64,000 nt of DNA from Psychrobacter immobilis (GCF_904846185.1 NZ_CAJGZQ010000018.1:16411-80410); one strand, 5' to 3'; counted from the stretch's first letter, positions 45,439 to 57,452 are shown. Notes: generated by a model not told the origin, from the letters alone. Numbers and translations are program-made.

Positions 45439-46494
45439 TTAATTGTTTGTAATTATATAGTATCCATTCGGATTCATACTTTGCCAACGCCACGTATCTT
45501 GGCACATTTCAGTAATTGATAATTTTGCTTGCCACTCTAACAGGTTTTTCGCTTTATCAGCACTCGCGTAGCAGCTGGCTATGTCACCTGCGCGGCGTTC
45601 TGCAAATTTATAAGGAATTGGTTGTCCAGATACTTTAGAAAATGCCGTTACTAACTCTAATACAGAAGTGCCTTTGCCAGTGCCTAAATTAATCGGTAAA
45701 AATCCTACTGAATCTCTTTTTCCTGTATTTATTTGACCTTCTAAATAATTCAGCGCAGCAACGTGACCTTGTGCCAGATCAGTGACATGGATAAAGTCAC
45801 GGACACCTGTCCCATCTATTGTAGGATAGTCATGCCCAAAGATACTGAGTTTTTCAAGTTTGCCTACAGCCACTTGAGAGATATAAGGCATCAAATTATT
45901 CGGAATGTCATTCGGGTCTTCGCCAATTTTCCCTGATGGATGTGCGCCTACTGGATTAAAGTATCTAAGAGGAATCAGGTTCCAACTGTCATCGGATACA
46001 GCAAGGTCTTCTAATATGTGCTCGACGGCAAGTTTGCTTTGTCCATAAGGGTTGGTGCAAGAACGTGTTGAATTCTCATCGATAGGTAGGATTTCAGGGT
46101 CGCCATAAACAGTGGCAGATGACGAAAAAACGAGGTTTTTGACATCATACTCTGCCATAACTTCTAGTAAGGTAATGGTACCACTGACGTTGTTATTGTA
46201 GTATAGCAGTGGCTTGGCGACAGATTCACCAACGGCCTTTAATCCTGCAAAATGAATGACACCGAAGAACTGATGAGATAAAAACACTTGTCTAAGTGAC
46301 TCAGCATCGCGAATATCGCCTTCGATAAATTCAATAGGCTGACCAATGAGAGCCGAGACACGATTGATTGCTTCACGACTACTATTAGATAAGTTGTCGT
46401 ATACGACCATCTCATAGCCAGCTTCATGCAGTGCGATACAGGTGTGTGTGCCAATATAGCCAGCACCACCTGTGACTAGTATCTTGTTTTTCAT
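45439..46494 (-). CDS. galE: UDP-glucose 4-epimerase, copy 2
   Basis: A 351-residue epimerase nearly identical to the one at 31337-32383, with the same NAD loop (LVTGGAGYIGTHTCIA) and catalytic SSSATVYG and NPYGQSKLAVE. By eye there are about 19 substitutions plus a different last few residues (YYIITNN). It heads the minus-strand half of the glycan locus: the sulfotransferase-like gene starts 26 bp after its stop. Together with copy 1 it forms 1.05-kb direct repeats around the locus. Confidence 0.95.
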   Translation of the reverse strand: MKNKILVTGGAGYIGTHTCIALHEAGYEMVVYDNLSNSSREAINRVSALIGQPIEFIEGDIRDAESLRQVFLSHQFFGVIHFAGLKAVGESVAKPLLYYNNNVSGTITLLEVMAEYDVKNLVFSSSATVYGDPEILPIDENSTRSCTNPYGQSKLAVEHILEDLAVSDDSWNLIPLRYFNPVGAHPSGKIGEDPNDIPNNLMPYISQVAVGKLEKLSIFGHDYPTIDGTGVRDFIHVTDLAQGHVAALNYLEGQINTGKRDSVGFLPINLGTGKGTSVLELVTAFSKVSGQPIPYKFAERRAGDIASCYASADKAKNLLEWQAKLSITEMCQDTWRWQSMNPNGYYIITNN

Positions 46495-46511
46495 AAATTT
46501 ATTTTCGGGAC

Positions 46512-46547
46512 AAAAAAAGACACCCCATTGTAGGGGTGTCTTTGTTT
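46512..46547 (-). terminator. Terminator at the end of the suc operon
   Basis: AAAGACACCCC pairs with GGGGTGTCTTT around a 6-base loop (ATTGTA). A-rich and T-rich flanks lie on both sides. It separates sucD from galE copy 2 on the minus strand. Confidence 0.9.
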
Positions 46548-46593
46548 CTTTGCAATGCAGTTTTGGTAGTTAAACTGTAGACTTATGCCTATC

Positions 46594-47469
46594 TTACCAA
46601 CCGGTAACTTCTTTTAGCTTCTCGCCAAGCTTAGATGGGTCACGCGTATACGCGATGCCAGCATCTTCGAAGGCTTTGAATTTCTCTTCAGCAGTACCTT
46701 GACCACCAGAGATGATTGCACCAGCATGACCCATACGCTTGCCTTCTGGAGCGGTAACACCAGCGATATAACCAACAACTGGCTTAGTCACATGGTCTTT
46801 GATATAAGCAGCGGCTTCTTCTTCAGCAGTACCACCGATCTCACCGATTAGGATGATCGCTTCAGTTTGCGGATCTTCTTGGAACAGTTTCAACGCATCA
46901 ATCTGGTTCATACCAGGGATAGGATCGCCACCGATACCGATACAAGTTGATTGACCAAAACCAAGCTTAGTGGTCTGAGCAACGGCTTCATAAGTCAATG
47001 TGCCAGAGCGTGAGATGATACCCACTTTACCTGGCAAATGGATATGACCTGGCATGATACCAATTTTGCACTGACCTGGCGTGATAACACCTGGGCAGTT
47101 AGGACCAACCATGCGTACACCTTCAGCTTCTTCGATATAACGTTTTGCTTTTAGCATGTCTAAAGTAGGCACGCCTTCAGTAATAACGATAATCAATTTA
47201 ACACCAGCATCTACCGCTTCAACGATAGAATCTAGTACAAATGGTGCTGGTACATAGATAACAGAAGCGTCAGCTTGGGTGGCTTCCATAGCTTCTGCCA
47301 TCGTGTTAAATACTGGTAGGCCTAAATGCGTTTGACCGCCTTTACCTGGCGTTACGCCGCCGACGACTTTAGTACCGTACTCAATCGCTTGTTCAGAGTG
47401 AAACGTACCATTTTTACCAGTGAAACCTTGTACCAATACTTTGGTATCTTTATCGATTAATACACTCAT
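46594..47469 (-). CDS. sucD: Succinyl-CoA synthetase alpha subunit
   Basis: A 291-residue subunit that carries the phosphohistidine. CoA-binding part: [20 protein letters not shown], with [10 protein letters not shown]. Then [11 protein letters not shown] and [19 protein letters not shown] ligase segments. The active-site His is in [19 protein letters not shown]. With SucC it converts succinyl-CoA to succinate with substrate-level phosphorylation. It is the last gene of the sucABlpdCD group, followed by a terminator. Confidence 0.97.
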   Translation of the reverse strand: MSVLIDKDTKVLVQGFTGKNGTFHSEQAIEYGTKVVGGVTPGKGGQTHLGLPVFNTMAEAMEATQADASVIYVPAPFVLDSIVEAVDAGVKLIIVITEGVPTLDMLKAKRYIEEAEGVRMVGPNCPGVITPGQCKIGIMPGHIHLPGKVGIISRSGTLTYEAVAQTTKLGFGQSTCIGIGGDPIPGMNQIDALKLFQEDPQTEAIILIGEIGGTAEEEAAAYIKDHVTKPVVGYIAGVTAPEGKRMGHAGAIISGGQGTAEEKFKAFEDAGIAYTRDPSKLGEKLKEVTGW

Positions 47470-47621
47470 TATTTATTCCTTGTATTCGGTTGTCTTGCAA
47501 TAGCCACTTGATGATGTGTTATCCATTAAATGTTAATGATAAATTCATATCAACAAGCTGCTATTACGCGTTGACTACTATGCTTAAGCACGTATATTTA
47601 GAGGACTATGCCTCAGATATA

Positions 47622-48788
47622 TTAAGCTTTAACAGCATCGACAATTTTTTGAGCCGCATCTGATAGGCCTTGGGCAGAAATCAATTTCAGACCAGACTCT
47701 TCTAGGATTTGCGCGCCTTTTTCAGCGTTGTTACCCTCTAGACGGACAACAACAGGTACTTTTACGTCAACTTCTTTGATAGCAGCGATAATCGCTTCTG
47801 CAATCATGTCACAACGTACGATACCACCGAAGATGTTGATTAAAACACCTTCAACGCTGCTGTCTTCAAGAATGATCTTGAATGCTTCGACAACGCGATC
47901 TTTAGTTGCGCCGCCGCCAACGTCCAAGAAGTTAGCAGGCTTGCCGCCGTACAATTTGATGATATCCATGGTCGCCATAGCAAGACCAGCACCGTTAACC
48001 ATACAACCGATATTGCCTTCTAGCGCAACATAGTTTAGGTCAAACTCAGCCGCTTTAAGCTCACGCTCATTTTCTTGTGACTTGTCTTGTAGTGCTGCGA
48101 TTTTAGGCAGACGATACAGTGCGTTTGAATCGATACCAATTTTGCCATCAACACAAACGATTTCGCCATTTTCACGAACGGCTAATGGGTTGATTTCTAA
48201 CAAGGCAAAATCGTTATCGATAAATGCTTGATACGCGCCTGTCATCAATTTAACGAATTGATTGATTTGCTTGCCTTCTAAACCTAGTTTGAATGCCACA
48301 TCACGTGCTTGGAAAGGCATCAAACCAACTAAAGGATCAACGTTTACTTTAAAGATTTTCTCTGGTGTGTTGTGTGCGACTTCTTCGATATCAACGCCGC
48401 CTTCGGTTGATGCCATGAACGTTACGCGACGCGTAGAACGATCAACGACTGCACCAAGATATAGCTCAGTTTGTACTGGATACATATCTTCTGCAACCAA
48501 TACGAAGTTAACTGGTTGACCATCAGCGTCAGTTTGGAAAGTAACCAAATTGGTACCGATTAGCTCTTCAGCAACTTGCTTGGCTTCTTCACGAGTTTTA
48601 ACCAGCTTTACGCCACCCGCTTTACCGCGACCACCAGCATGTACTTGCGCTTTAATAACCGCAATGTCTGTTGGCGTTTTATCAAAAGCAGCAGCAGCTT
48701 CGTCGCCGTTATAGGCAATAATGCCTTCTTGAATCGGCAAACCGTAGCTTTTTAATAGCTCTTTTGCTTGATACTCATGTAAATTCAT
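47622..48788 (-). CDS. sucC: Succinyl-CoA synthetase beta subunit
   Basis: A 388-residue ATP-grasp subunit. Start [21 protein letters not shown]-binding: [19 protein letters not shown]. Metal site: [19 protein letters not shown]. CoA-ligase part: [34 protein letters not shown]. The standard length is 388. The AAAGGA region upstream of the ATG is a ribosome-binding site. 152 bp separate it from sucD. Confidence 0.97.
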   Translation of the reverse strand: MNLHEYQAKELLKSYGLPIQEGIIAYNGDEAAAAFDKTPTDIAVIKAQVHAGGRGKAGGVKLVKTREEAKQVAEELIGTNLVTFQTDADGQPVNFVLVAEDMYPVQTELYLGAVVDRSTRRVTFMASTEGGVDIEEVAHNTPEKIFKVNVDPLVGLMPFQARDVAFKLGLEGKQINQFVKLMTGAYQAFIDNDFALLEINPLAVRENGEIVCVDGKIGIDSNALYRLPKIAALQDKSQENERELKAAEFDLNYVALEGNIGCMVNGAGLAMATMDIIKLYGGKPANFLDVGGGATKDRVVEAFKIILEDSSVEGVLINIFGGIVRCDMIAEAIIAAIKEVDVKVPVVVRLEGNNAEKGAQILEESGLKLISAQGLSDAAQKIVDAVKA

Positions 48789-48944
48789 TGATTGTATCCT
48801 TTATTTTTTACAATTAATAAAAAGTGAAAACAAGTGCGCGTATATACATATTAGACAAGCATATGGCGCACTCATGACCGTGGTGGAAGCCATAACAACC
48901 CCACCGCGATCAGGTTATAAGTTGGTACTGATCAAAATAACGAC

Positions 48945-50408
<1,464 letters not shown>

Positions 50409-50583
50409 CTATTTCTAATTATCGTTCTAATTGTAAGTATCATTCAAACTGAGGATTATCTCATTAATATATAAGCATATTTTTGACTCAACATGATTCT
50501 ACTTTATGGTAAATACACCACATCAGCGAAGCATTCTTATATATTAATAAACAACGAGCACCACTATTTAGACTAAAGTTAAA

Positions 50584-50615
50584 AAGCTTGTATCAGCGGT
50601 TGCCAATACAAGCTT
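50584..50615 (-). terminator. Hairpin with T-run between sucB and lpdA
   Basis: AAGCTTGTAT and ATACAAGCTT pair perfectly across a 12-base loop. On the minus strand the stem is followed by TTTTT. It starts 7 bases after the sucB stop. It could reduce read-through into lpdA-sucCD or mark a processing site. Confidence 0.6.
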
Positions 50616-50621
50616 AAAAGC

Positions 50622-51863
50622 TTACAGGTCTAATAGCAACATGGCTGGATCTTCAACCAATTCTTTAATGGTAACTAAGAACTGTACCGCTTCTTTACCA
50701 TCAATCATACGATGGTCATAAGAGAGGGCAAGATACATCATTGGCAAGATTTCAACTTTACCATCAACTGCCATTGGGCGGTCGTTGATAGCGTGCATGC
50801 CTAGGATAGCCGTTTGTGGTGGGTTCAAAATAGGCGTTGACATCAATGAACCAAATACGCCACCATTTGAAATCGTGAAAGTACCGCCAGTCATGTCGTC
50901 TAGGCCAAGTTTACCTTTTTGAGCCAAACCACCAAGCTCACGAATACGGCTTTCAACATCCGCCATGCTCATGCGATCGGTATCACGCAATACTGGAACA
51001 ACCAGACCACGATCAGATGATACAGCAACGCCGATATCGTAGAAACCATGATAAACAATGTCATCACCGTCTAGTGACGCGTTTACGGCTGGGAAGCGTT
51101 TAAGTGCTTCGGTTGCCGCTTTCACGAACAATGACATGAAGCCTAAACGTACGCCATGACGTTTTTCGAACTGGTCTTTATATTTAGCGCGCATGTCCAT
51201 TAATGGCTTCATGTTCACTTCGTTAAACGTCGTTAGCATCGCCGTTTCTTGTGAAGCTGCTAGCAGACGATTGGCGACTGTCTTACGTAGACGCGTCATT
51301 GGCACACGTTTTTCAGTACGCTCACCCATTGATTCAGCCACTGGACGGCCGCTATCAGATTTGATGCTGCTGTCTGCTTTCAATGTTGGGTTAGCCATAT
51401 CCGTTTTGGTCACACGACCGCCGCGACCACTACCTTCCACTTCTTTAGGATCAACGCCAGACTCTTTCGCTGCTTTGCGAACTGCTGGGCTTTGATCTTT
51501 ATGATCCGCTTCGTCTTTCTTATCTGTTGCTTGGACAGGCTCGCCACCATCTGCTGCTTGCTTGGCTTGTACTGGCGCTGCTGGTTGATCTGGATCTACC
51601 GCAGGAGCATTATCTGCACTGGCGCTTGCACCAGCTTCGAATTGACCAATGATCTCGTCAGACAACACGGTATCATCAACCTGCTTAACGATTTTGGTCA
51701 CAACGCCGTTATCAGGCGCTACAACTTCTAATACGACTTTATCAGTTTCGATTTCAGCCAATAGGTCATCACGATTGACTTGCTGACCTTCAGTGACATG
51801 CCACTCAACGATAGTACCGTCGGCAACTGATTCTGGAAAAACGGGGGCTTTGATATCAGCCAT
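50622..51863 (-). CDS. sucB: 2-oxoglutarate dehydrogenase E2 (succinyltransferase)
   Basis: A 413-residue core enzyme. The lipoyl domain has the modified Lys in [11 protein letters not shown] (about residue 43). An Ala/Pro/Asp-rich linker and the E3/E1-binding domain ([20 protein letters not shown]) follow, then the catalytic domain with active-site [17 protein letters not shown]. The ATG at 51863 is chosen because AAGGAG lies at the right distance and the protein then starts [12 protein letters not shown] like its relatives. A longer frame to 51935 adds 24 unrelated residues. Confidence 0.96.
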   Translation of the reverse strand: MADIKAPVFPESVADGTIVEWHVTEGQQVNRDDLLAEIETDKVVLEVVAPDNGVVTKIVKQVDDTVLSDEIIGQFEAGASASADNAPAVDPDQPAAPVQAKQAADGGEPVQATDKKDEADHKDQSPAVRKAAKESGVDPKEVEGSGRGGRVTKTDMANPTLKADSSIKSDSGRPVAESMGERTEKRVPMTRLRKTVANRLLAASQETAMLTTFNEVNMKPLMDMRAKYKDQFEKRHGVRLGFMSLFVKAATEALKRFPAVNASLDGDDIVYHGFYDIGVAVSSDRGLVVPVLRDTDRMSMADVESRIRELGGLAQKGKLGLDDMTGGTFTISNGGVFGSLMSTPILNPPQTAILGMHAINDRPMAVDGKVEILPMMYLALSYDHRMIDGKEAVQFLVTIKELVEDPAMLLLDL

Positions 51864-52016
51864 CGATATACTCCTTAGATTGGGATATTCATATTTGTTA
51901 TTAAGTCGTGATAGGCAGTCAGTGCCATCTTGCATAGCGATCTTAGATAATACTATCTAGATTTTATTACAACATACTGACTGTTATCGCCTGATTCATT
52001 TATCTTCAATAATCTG

Positions 52017-54899
52017 TTACTTAGCCAACTCATCGACACTGATACCAAGACCACCAGCGATCAACGCTTGCTGCTGCTGAGCATGCAGTTTCGGTGACCC
52101 TGTGGCAGGTGCTGCACTCGCAGGACGCGCCACTGGCTCCATGACTTTCGCCTTGGTTGGGTGTGGTACGACGATACGGAACATATGCGGTGCTAAATAA
52201 TACCAAGCGCCTTGGTTCAGCGGCTCTTCTTGTGTCCAAACGATCTCAGCCAAGTTGCTGTATTTTTCAATCTCAGCAATCAAACGCTCTTCTGGTAATG
52301 GATAAAGCTGCTCAATACGCACAATCGCAACATGATCCAAACCTAGCGCACGGCGTTGCTCTAATAGGTCATAGTAAACTTTACCGCCACATAGCACCAT
52401 GCGCGTTACGTTGTCGGCATTTTGCTGATCCATCTCTGGCAATACCGTCTCAAACTTACCATTCGCCAGCTCTTCAAGATTTGAAGTGGCCAGCTTATGA
52501 CGTAGTAAGCTCTTCGGTGACATGACAATCAATGGCTTACGAATTGGGCGAACCGCTTGACGACGTAGCGCATGATAGATCTGTGCAGGTGTCGTTGGGG
52601 TAATCACTTGCATGTTGTCTTCGGCACATAGCTGCAAGAAACGCTCAAGACGTGCTGATGAATGCTCAGGGCCTTGACCTTCATAGCCATGTGGCAACAG
52701 CATGGTCAGACCACAAACGCGCTGCCATTTGGTCTCGCCGCTTGAGATAAACTGATCAATCACCACTTGCGCGCCGTTGACGAAGTCGCCAAACTGCGCT
52801 TCCCAAACGATGAGCGCGTTGGGTACGGTGGTTGCATAGCCGTATTCAAAGGCCAGTACCGCTTCTTCTGACAACAACGAGTTATAAGTGGCAAAACATG
52901 CTTGGTTTTCGCTGATATGTGATAAAGGCACATACATGCTGCCGTCATTGACGTTGTAGATCTCAGTATGACGATGCGAGAAAGTACCACGGCCGACATC
53001 TTCACCAGTGATACGAACCAAGACATTGTCATGATCGACCAATGACGCATAGGCCAAGGTTTCAGCGGCGCCCCAGTTCAATGGCTCTTCGCCTGTTTGC
53101 ATGGCTAGACGCTGATCGACCACTTTTTGTACTTGGCGCTGTAGCTTATAGCCTTCTGGCATTTGCGCCATACGGCGGCCATACTCTTTTAATTTTTCGA
53201 TATCGACGCTGGTATCCCATTCATCGACCAAATCATGACCTAGGTAGGGCTTCCAATCGACAAATAACGCTTCGTTTGGCTTGCTGACCAATGAGCTGGC
53301 GACATAATCACCACGGTCTAGCGACTCACGGTAGTCATCTTCGTACTGTTTTGCTTCTTCTGCGCTAAGGACGCCATCGGCGATGAGTTTTTGTGCGTAG
53401 ATAGTACGCGTCGTAGGCAGTTTTTTGATAACTGCATACATCAAAGGCTGCGTCGCTGATGGCTCGTCGGCTTCGTTGTGACCGTTACGGCGATAGCAGA
53501 ACAAATCAATGATGATGTCTTTGCCAAACTCATGACGGTAGTCTAGTGCCAATTGCGCAGCAAACACCACAGACTCAGGGTCATCGCCGTTGACGTGTAA
53601 GATAGGTGCATGCACCATCTTGGCCACATCAGTACAGTACTCGGTTGAGCGTGCGTCTGCTTGACGGCTGGTCGTAAAGCCGACTTGGTTGTTGATCACG
53701 ATATGAACCGTACCACCCGTGGTATAACCACGCGTCTGTGACATCTGGAAGGTTTCTTGAACCACACCCTGACCGGCAAAAGCAGCATCACCATGGACGA
53801 CGATTGGCAGCACTGAGTTACCGCCTTTGTCCATAAACGGCAGATCGTTACGGCGAACTTGACGTGCACGTACCGAGCCTTGTAAGACGGGCGCTACGAT
53901 TTCAAGGTGCGATGGGTTAAAGGCTAGAGCCAAATGCGCCTCACCACCTGGTGTCATGACGTTAGAAGAAAAACCGTTATGATACTTAACGTCGCCTGAG
54001 CCTTTTTCTGGCTGTACCTTACCATCAAACTCGTCAAACAAATCCGCAGGGTTTTTGCCTAAGATATTGACCAATAGGTTTAGGCGTCCACGGTGAGCCA
54101 TACCAATGACCATCTCTTTAGTGCCATAACCGCCTGCACGTTGGATGATTTCATTGATGGCTGGGATAAAGCTCTCGCCGCCTTCTAGACCGAAACGTTT
54201 GACGCCGGTATATTTACGTGCCAAGTATTTTTCTAACCCTTCAGCTGCTGTTAAGCGCTCAAGTATAGATAGGCGTTTTTCTTTATCAAATTCGATATAG
54301 CCTAGGTTGGTCTCGAGGTATTTTTCCATCCAGCGTTTTTCGGTGCTGGTGGTCACGTGCATATATTCAACACCGATATAACGGCAGTACACACGCTCCA
54401 TGATTTCTATGATCTCACGGAGTGTCGCTTCGTCTTTACCGATATTTAAATCGTTAGTAGGAAATACCGTATCAAGATCAGCTTCTGAAAGGTTATGATA
54501 AGCAAGCGTCAAATCTTCCACTTCAGCACGTGGATGTAAATTTAACGGATCGAGCTTGGCGCGGCGGTGACCACGGCGGCGATAAGCTGAAATTAGCTGC
54601 TGCACAGCCATTTGCTTAGGATTAGCACAATCAGTTAAATTGCCTGTATTTGTATCAGGCGCTGAAGTGCTAGGTTTGTTAGCAGTTTGGTTGCGGGCAA
54701 GCAACAAAAACTGTTCCTTAATAGCGTTGTGCTGTGCATCGTTCGGCGATTTGTATTGTTCAAAATACGTTTGCCAATCGGTATCGACGCTATCAGGGTC
54801 ATTTAGGTATTGCTCATAAAGAGCTTCTATATAGCTGGCGTTGTCAGCAGCCAGTTCTGTATGTCCTAGGCTTGCTGCTTCTTTAGTTATACTATTCAT
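52017..54899 (-). CDS. sucA: 2-oxoglutarate dehydrogenase E1
   Basis: A 960-residue thiamine-diphosphate enzyme that decarboxylates 2-oxoglutarate and succinylates SucB. N-terminal E2-binding part: NASYIEALYEQYLNDPDSVD. Then IGMAHRGRLNLLVNILGK, the ThDP/Mg site VHGDAAFAGQGVVQETF and HIVINNQVGFTTS. The pyrimidine-binding domain has LLPHGYEGQGPEHSSARLER. It ends with the transketolase-C domain. It is the first gene of the sucAB-lpd-sucCD group; 684 bp of non-coding DNA lie upstream. Confidence 0.97.
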   Translation of the reverse strand: MNSITKEAASLGHTELAADNASYIEALYEQYLNDPDSVDTDWQTYFEQYKSPNDAQHNAIKEQFLLLARNQTANKPSTSAPDTNTGNLTDCANPKQMAVQQLISAYRRRGHRRAKLDPLNLHPRAEVEDLTLAYHNLSEADLDTVFPTNDLNIGKDEATLREIIEIMERVYCRYIGVEYMHVTTSTEKRWMEKYLETNLGYIEFDKEKRLSILERLTAAEGLEKYLARKYTGVKRFGLEGGESFIPAINEIIQRAGGYGTKEMVIGMAHRGRLNLLVNILGKNPADLFDEFDGKVQPEKGSGDVKYHNGFSSNVMTPGGEAHLALAFNPSHLEIVAPVLQGSVRARQVRRNDLPFMDKGGNSVLPIVVHGDAAFAGQGVVQETFQMSQTRGYTTGGTVHIVINNQVGFTTSRQADARSTEYCTDVAKMVHAPILHVNGDDPESVVFAAQLALDYRHEFGKDIIIDLFCYRRNGHNEADEPSATQPLMYAVIKKLPTTRTIYAQKLIADGVLSAEEAKQYEDDYRESLDRGDYVASSLVSKPNEALFVDWKPYLGHDLVDEWDTSVDIEKLKEYGRRMAQMPEGYKLQRQVQKVVDQRLAMQTGEEPLNWGAAETLAYASLVDHDNVLVRITGEDVGRGTFSHRHTEIYNVNDGSMYVPLSHISENQACFATYNSLLSEEAVLAFEYGYATTVPNALIVWEAQFGDFVNGAQVVIDQFISSGETKWQRVCGLTMLLPHGYEGQGPEHSSARLERFLQLCAEDNMQVITPTTPAQIYHALRRQAVRPIRKPLIVMSPKSLLRHKLATSNLEELANGKFETVLPEMDQQNADNVTRMVLCGGKVYYDLLEQRRALGLDHVAIVRIEQLYPLPEERLIAEIEKYSNLAEIVWTQEEPLNQGAWYYLAPHMFRIVVPHPTKAKVMEPVARPASAAPATGSPKLHAQQQQALIAGGLGISVDELAK

Positions 54900-55582
54900 A
54901 ATAATCGTCTATTTGATAGATAAATGAATGGAATCGTGCTTATTATTGTGTAATCTGTTGTATGTTAGATATATACATACTTAATGCTATAAAAACTCAA
55001 TCGTCTTCTATTCAGTACTGCTTTATAAACTACAGTTATCACTATAAAAGAGTAATACGTGTGCCTGTCATTTTGCTTATACAGACAATCATCCTACATA
55101 GTGATAATAAATCTCATTGCAATACCTATTATTAAAAATAGAATTATTTGTGAACGTGCAGTTTTCTTATCTTACTCGTTTCACAACATTAATTTATATA
55201 TACTGAAATCAATGATAACCAACTCATTAAAGATAAACATTTAATGAATCGTTCAGCTAGCCTATCATTTGGCTACTCTCACTGACTTATATTGTTATTT
55301 CCAAGCTATCATTGCTTTTGAAGCGAACATACACTGCTGTATAGAGTAGCACGACAGCGTTTTACGCCATAGTTTGTTTGTTCAATAATAACTATTTAGG
55401 TAATGAATATCTACTATCATTTCAGGTACATCATTCCAGTTTACTACGAATTTATTAGTAAGACAGAATAGTGGCAACTGATAGCTGCTCTTCAAAACAA
55501 CTAATTATTAAAATAATACGCTATTCTAACATTTTACGTGGTGAATATCTCTTGGTGAATGCTTTTTTCTAACACCAATTAT
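54900..55582. other. Intergenic region upstream of sucA, no gene recognised
   Basis: 683 bp of AT-rich DNA between sucA and the right end of tnpB element copy 2. It should contain the suc operon promoter and leader. A frame at 55059-55244 has no ribosome-binding site or recognisable product. No repeat or structured RNA was identified. Confidence 0.55.
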
Positions 55583-55641
55583 TTGACATACTCCCGCCAC
55601 TTTCGACAAGCTCAAGTGTGGGATTCTAAAAGCAAAAGCTC
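55583..55641 (-). ncRNA. Probable omega RNA / right-end RNA of tnpB copy 2
   Basis: The segment after the tnpB stop is conserved with copy 1 and carries the right-end hairpin. By the TnpB model it forms the 3' part of a guide RNA whose guide is the flanking DNA, here the sucA upstream spacer. Inferred, not seen. Confidence 0.33.
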
Positions 55642-56946
55642 TTAGGTGACTTTCTCACGAAGGTCACAAGCTTTCTGTTTCATCGGGCGACCTTTACCGC
55701 GTCCTCCCTCCACAGACAAAACGGCATGTCCTACCGTAAGAATATTACGAGCTGCATTAACATCAGCATTCGCAATATAACCACATTCAACGCACTCAAA
55801 TTTTGCTTGGGTGCGTCTATTTTCTTTGGCAACATGCTTGCACTCAAAACAGGTTTGGCTAGTAAATCTTGGGTTTACTTGGATCAATAATCCACCTTGC
55901 CACTGCTGTTTATACTCAAGCATAGTCAACGCCATACCCCAACCCTGATCAAGAATTGATTTATTCAATCCTGATTTGGCTCTGACATTGCGACCTTTGT
56001 TTTCAAGCGTACCACTTGCTGATTTCGACATATTAGCTATCTTCAAATCCTCACAGACAATCATGGCGTGGTTTTTGCTGATGTCAGTGGTGATCTTATG
56101 CAAGTAGTCATGGCGAATATTGGCGATATGATGGTGAAGCTTTTGGATTTTACGGTTTTGCTTTTTCCAATTATTACTAAATAAGACCTTGCGGCTTAAT
56201 TGGCGCTGTAGCCTTGCTATCTTGACTTGATTAGCTTTGAAGCTATTTTTGGGCTGAATAATATCAGCGTTTGAGGTAGTGATAAATTTAGTAATCCCTA
56301 AATCAATACCAATGGCGGTTTTGGACGGATGGGTCGGTGTTTCAACCTCACGCTCCGTACCGAAAGACACGTACCATTGGCCGGATTTCTTACTGATGGT
56401 GATATTCTTTATGACACCTATGATCTCTTGAGATTTTTTAAACTTCACCAAGCCAATACCATTCGGTAATTTGACGCGATTGCCATTAACGCGGCAATAT
56501 TTATCAAACTGAACCAAGCGGATTGAATCTCGACCATCTGATTTACGTTTAAAACGCGGCATGAGTGGGCGTAGTTGGATTTCAGTGCCGTCGGCAAGCT
56601 TGAGGCATTTAGTTTTTCTAGGTTTTCTGTTATTTTCTTTCAGCCTTGCATGAACTTTAGGGTCAAAAAAGCGCGACCAAGCAGAAGCGAGATCACGAAC
56701 TTTCTGTTGTAAAGATACCGCATTGGAGCTTGTTTTTAAGAATGCAAAATCAGGATTGGCTTTAATATCCATGATTTTATTAACCAAATTCGTTGCATTA
56801 ATAAACTCATTCTTAGCAAACATCTCAAACGATATGGCCAGCATTTGATTCCAAACAAAGCGCGCAGAACCAACGAGGTTATTTAAGATAACCTCTTGCT
56901 CTGCGTTAGGCTCAAGCCTAAACTTATACGCTTTACTGATTTTCAT
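55642..56946 (-). CDS. tnpB: TnpB RNA-guided endonuclease of a transposon, copy 2
   Basis: A 434-residue TnpB, closely similar to the copy at 12012-13319 from end to end, with one residue less in the middle (EREVETPTHPS region). RuvC residues: Asp in IGIDLGITKFI, Glu in IVCEDLKIANM, Asp in ADVNAARNIL. Zinc-ribbon cysteine pairs: CFECKH and CVECGY. The reading frame is intact, so selection may have kept it. The two copies differ at many scattered positions, so they did not arise by a very recent duplication. Confidence 0.95.
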   Translation of the reverse strand: MKISKAYKFRLEPNAEQEVILNNLVGSARFVWNQMLAISFEMFAKNEFINATNLVNKIMDIKANPDFAFLKTSSNAVSLQQKVRDLASAWSRFFDPKVHARLKENNRKPRKTKCLKLADGTEIQLRPLMPRFKRKSDGRDSIRLVQFDKYCRVNGNRVKLPNGIGLVKFKKSQEIIGVIKNITISKKSGQWYVSFGTEREVETPTHPSKTAIGIDLGITKFITTSNADIIQPKNSFKANQVKIARLQRQLSRKVLFSNNWKKQNRKIQKLHHHIANIRHDYLHKITTDISKNHAMIVCEDLKIANMSKSASGTLENKGRNVRAKSGLNKSILDQGWGMALTMLEYKQQWQGGLLIQVNPRFTSQTCFECKHVAKENRRTQAKFECVECGYIANADVNAARNILTVGHAVLSVEGGRGKGRPMKQKACDLREKVT

Positions 56947-57031
56947 AACACCAATTCATTTTCGTCTGACATGTTATCAATACTAAAGATTAACACGATT
57001 TATTTCAGTAACTAATCTGTATAAAAATATA

Positions 57032-57164
57032 AGGCGGTGTTCTAAAAAGTATGGTGACGAAAAAATTTAATACGAAGTCTATGCTAATTTCTCTGATTCC
57101 ATAGAGCTTTCAAGGCTTCAAAATTGTTCAAATTTTAGTCAACATATTTTTTGACACACCACCG
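57032..57164. mobile_element. MITE-like 133-bp insertion with AATATA target duplication
   Basis: The left tip GGCGGTGTTCTAAAAAGTAT is the imperfect inverse of the right tip, which on the other strand reads GGTGGTGTGTCAAAAAATAT. Pairing continues through GGTGAC/GTTGAC, giving arms of about 26 bases. AATATA flanks both sides (57026-57031 and 57165-57170). There is no coding capacity. The equivalent spacer in element copy 1 lacks it. Mobilisation would depend on a transposase elsewhere with matching ends. Confidence 0.8.
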
Positions 57165-57381
57165 AATATAATAAATACTAAGCGACATTCCCCTCCGCCC
57201 TAATGTCGGGTGGAGTCCTATTTCGCTTTTTTGATAGATTGCTGACGTATATATCATGCCTTCTTACATACAACCAACGTATTGATAGCCCAGCCTTACC
57301 TTTAACCATGTCGAATAATCGTCTCTATAAGCCCTATCTGGCACTGAAAGACAATCAAAGAATCTCAGATTATTGTTCATA

Positions 57382-57415
57382 AAAAACACCACCTAATGAT
57401 TAGGTGGTGTTTTTC
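57382..57415 (-). terminator. Terminator of the sdh operon
   Basis: AAAAACACCACCTAA pairs perfectly with TTAGGTGGTGTTTTT around TGA. It lies just beyond the sdhB stop on the minus strand and prevents read-through towards the tnpB element. Confidence 0.92.
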
Positions 57416-57452
57416 GTACGCTATCTGCAAAAAAATAGACAATTATAAACGA

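Larger units (their letters stand above)
55583..57236 (-). mobile_element. IS200/IS605-group element with only tnpB, copy 2
   Basis: The ends match copy 1 (11953-13466): TTGACA-x-ACTCCC with an adjacent hairpin at the right end, and a hairpin (57193-57215) with TTTTGATA at the left end. The spacer between tnpB and the left-end hairpin is longer than in copy 1 because a 133-bp MITE-like element (57032-57164) has inserted. The element sits between sdhB and sucA, an otherwise conserved TCA gene junction. No tnpA. Confidence 0.75.

Noticed and set aside
48790..48944. GC-rich imperfect hairpin between sucC and lpdA
   Set aside because: Pairing is too imperfect and there is no T-run, so it was not listed as a terminator.
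55059..55244. 61-residue plus-strand frame upstream of sucA
   Set aside because: Low-complexity hydrophobic translation of AT-rich DNA, with no start signal.
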